From NCBI RefSeq assembly GCF_040544485.1, contig NZ_JBDZDV010000001.1, forward strand, positions 620,001 to 684,000: a stretch of 64,000 bases of DNA, in the 5' to 3' direction. Origin of the DNA: Lacicoccus halitifaciens. GTDB taxonomy: Bacteria > Bacillota > Bacilli > Staphylococcales > Salinicoccaceae. The translations under genes were made by a program, and so were the position numbers. The notes beneath the pieces were generated by a model, which saw nothing but the letters and a program-made list of their open reading frames with translations, made no database searches and was not told the origin of the DNA. Shown here one piece after another: positions 62,246 to 64,000 of this stretch. Numbering within the stretch: position 1 is the stretch's first letter; each line of letters opens with the position of its first letter.

Positions 62246-63889
62246 TTACTCTACAGATACAAGGTAACTGTAGACCGGCTGCTGACCGTCGTGAATCTCA
62301 AATTCAATATCATTATAGCTGTCTTCCAGCTTTTCCACAATCGCATCGACTTCGTCCTCAGAGCCTTCATCACCAATGATCACCGTGACGATCTCCGCAT
62401 CCTCATCAAGCATGCTGACGATGAGGTTCTCGAGCGTCTCGCTCCGGGAGTCGGAGGCGACATCGATCTTGCCGTTGTTGATGCCCATATGCTGGTCCTT
62501 TTTGATCTCTATGCCGTCGATTTTGGTGTCGCGCACGGCGTAGGTCACCTGTCCGGTCTTCACATGCTCGAGTGCGGCCTTCATCGCTTCTTCATTCTGT
62601 TCGAGCGACCCGTCAGGGGAGAACATCAGCATGCTGGAAAGTCCTTCCGGGATTGATGTGGTCGGGATGACGACTGCGGGGATGTCCAGCATCTGCTGGG
62701 CCTGCTCTGCCGCCATGATGATGTTTTTATTGTTCGGCAGGATGATGACCTGCTTCACTTCGTCGTCTTTGATCGTATTCAGTATGTCTTCGGTGGATGG
62801 ATTCATCGTCTGTCCGCCGTTGATGACATGTGTGACGCCGACACTTTCAAACAGCGCCTTGATGCCGTCTCCTGAAGATACGGTGATGACGGCGGTGTCA
62901 TATGACTGCTTCTCCTTCACCGCCGTATCCGCCTTGCTGCCGTGAACTTCCCTGAACTGTTCGCGCATGTTCTCGATCTTCATCTTGATCAGCTCACCGT
63001 AGCTCGCGCCGTATGTCATCGCTTCGCCGGGCGTTTCGGTATGCACGTGCACTTTGACGATTTCATCATCGGAGATCACGAGGAGCGAGTCGCCGAACCC
63101 TTCCATTTCGTTCCGGAACTCTTCTTCGTTAAATTCACGCTTGCCGTCTTCGAATCGTACCATGAACTCCGTACAGAAGCCATATTCAATGTCCTCGACG
63201 GACATGAATTCATTGAAGTCATGTTCATCATTGACGAACGTCTCGGTATCGAGCGCCTCTTCGGCTACTTCGACCTTTTCACCTTTCATGGCGGCGAGGA
63301 ACCCTTCATACACATATACGAGACCCTGCCCGCCGGAATCGACGACGCCGACTTCTTTAAGCACAGGGAGGAGGTCCGGTGTACGCTTCAAAGACGCCTT
63401 TGCCTCCTCGATCACCGCCTCCATCACTTCAATCAGCGATTCGGAGGTTTCAGCCTTCTCGACGGCCGTCGCACTTGAATCTTTGGCGACCGTGAGTATC
63501 GTGCCTTCAACAGGCTTCATCACAGCTTTATAGGCTGTCTTCACACCCTGGTCGAGGGCGGCCGCGAAAGATTTCGCATCCACCGACTCTTCATCCTCGA
63601 TCGCTTTTGAAAACCCGCGGAACAGCTGTGAGAGGATCACACCTGAATTGCCGCGGGCGCCCATCAGCAGCCCTTTGGAGAAATGCCTGCCCATCTCCCC
63701 CATATGTTCGATTTCCCTGCCGCTGACTTCATCGGCACCCGAAGTCATCGATAAATTCATGTTCGTACCGGTGTCACCGTCAGGCACCGGGAAAACATTC
63801 AGTGAATCAACATAATCTGCGTGCTGCCTCAAATTGTCAGCACCCGTCAAAATCATATCTCTGAAAATTACACCATCTATCTTATCCAT
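62246..63889 (-). CDS. fakA: Fatty acid kinase ATP-binding subunit FakA
   Basis: A 547-residue DAK-fold kinase subunit that phosphorylates fatty acids held by FakB, feeding PlsX/PlsY-type lipid synthesis and virulence control. Seen: Dhal-type N-domain with SLNVFPVPDGDTGTNMNLSM near 28-47 (metal Asp residues), FSKGLLMGARGNSGVILSQL near 69-88, a central domain (about 205-330) with YGFCTEFMVRF, and a C-terminal EDD-like domain with GGQTMNPSTEDI. The frame is open to 63919, but ATG 63889 (MDKIDGVIF) aligns with relatives; its GGAGG is rather far, 13 bases upstream. Confidence 0.95.
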   Translation of the reverse strand: MDKIDGVIFRDMILTGADNLRQHADYVDSLNVFPVPDGDTGTNMNLSMTSGADEVSGREIEHMGEMGRHFSKGLLMGARGNSGVILSQLFRGFSKAIEDEESVDAKSFAAALDQGVKTAYKAVMKPVEGTILTVAKDSSATAVEKAETSESLIEVMEAVIEEAKASLKRTPDLLPVLKEVGVVDSGGQGLVYVYEGFLAAMKGEKVEVAEEALDTETFVNDEHDFNEFMSVEDIEYGFCTEFMVRFEDGKREFNEEEFRNEMEGFGDSLLVISDDEIVKVHVHTETPGEAMTYGASYGELIKMKIENMREQFREVHGSKADTAVKEKQSYDTAVITVSSGDGIKALFESVGVTHVINGGQTMNPSTEDILNTIKDDEVKQVIILPNNKNIIMAAEQAQQMLDIPAVVIPTTSIPEGLSSMLMFSPDGSLEQNEEAMKAALEHVKTGQVTYAVRDTKIDGIEIKKDQHMGINNGKIDVASDSRSETLENLIVSMLDEDAEIVTVIIGDEGSEDEVDAIVEKLEDSYNDIEFEIHDGQQPVYSYLVSVE

Positions 63890-64000
63890 GATATCATCAT
63901 GTCCTCCCAGCTTACTCATCCGTATTAATCATTCTGACACCTTGTACATGAATGTTAATTGTATTTATGGTCAATCCAAAAGTTTTTTCCAGTCTGTATT
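63890..64000. other. Upstream edge of fakA; no complete gene seen
   Basis: AT-rich sequence with a TTGACC on the minus strand but no well-spaced -10. In relatives an Asp23-family gene lies just beyond. Confidence 0.5.

Noticed and set aside
1..64000. tRNA, rRNA, CRISPR arrays, insertion sequences or prophage
   Set aside because: No cloverleaf, direct-repeat array, transposase or phage gene was seen in reading the window; a dedicated scan was not possible.

Overview
The window is about 64 kb of core chromosome from a low-GC Gram-positive bacterium of the family Staphylococcaceae. The proteins resemble Staphylococcus aureus homologues throughout and the gene order is nearly that of S. aureus. 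Base composition looks close to half G+C, which is high for Staphylococcus and suggests a relative such as Salinicoccus or Jeotgalicoccus. The genus is an inference; no rRNA lies in the window. All genes but one (an Old Yellow Enzyme-like gene at 56.7-57.9 kb) are on the minus strand, so transcription runs from high to low coordinates.

Layout from high to low coordinates: fatty acid kinase fakA, serine dehydratase sdaAB-sdaAA, recG and an overlapping class A sortase gene (64-58 kb). Next is an accessory block at 52.4-57.9 kb: a luciferase-like monooxygenase, a GcvH-like lipoyl protein, a macrodomain hydrolase, a class M sirtuin and a lipoate ligase, with a divergent OYE-like gene. Then come fapR-plsX-fabD-fabG-acpP (lipid synthesis), rnc-smc-ftsY-ylxM-ffh (RNase III, chromosome structure, SRP), rpsP-khpA, rimM-trmD, rplS, rbgA-rnhB, sucC-sucD, dprA, topA, xerC-hslV-hslU-codY, rpsB, tsf, pyrH-frr, uppS-cdsA-dxr-rseP-proS-polC, rimP-nusA-ylxR-ylxQ-infB-rbfA, truB-ribF, rpsO, pnp, a small unknown gene, rnjB, ftsK and a partial ymfF-type gene at the left edge.

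Most of the window is ordinary growth machinery. It covers lipid precursor supply (FapR/PlsX/FabDG/ACP, FakA, CdsA, UppS, Dxr), ribosome assembly and translation factors, RNA turnover (RNase III, PNPase, RNase J2) and chromosome handling (SMC, TopA, XerC, FtsK, PolC, RecG). Many neighbours overlap by 4-8 bp. Units are separated by hairpin terminators and by well-spaced sigma-A type promoters, listed below.

The most notable part is the 52.4-57.9 kb block, placed between the normally near neighbours recG and fapR. It has the hallmarks of the lipoylation-dependent ADP-ribosylation module described for SirTM sirtuins: modifier, eraser, carrier and lipoate ligase in one unit, plus two flavin oxidoreductase-type genes under divergent promoters with an inverted repeat between them. 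Smaller oddities: no trmFO between topA and xerC; an xerC gene without a well-placed standard start codon; C-terminally short TrmD and RecG; an unknown 85-codon gene between pnp and rnjB; and an OYE-like protein without the usual catalytic His-x-x-His/Asn pair.
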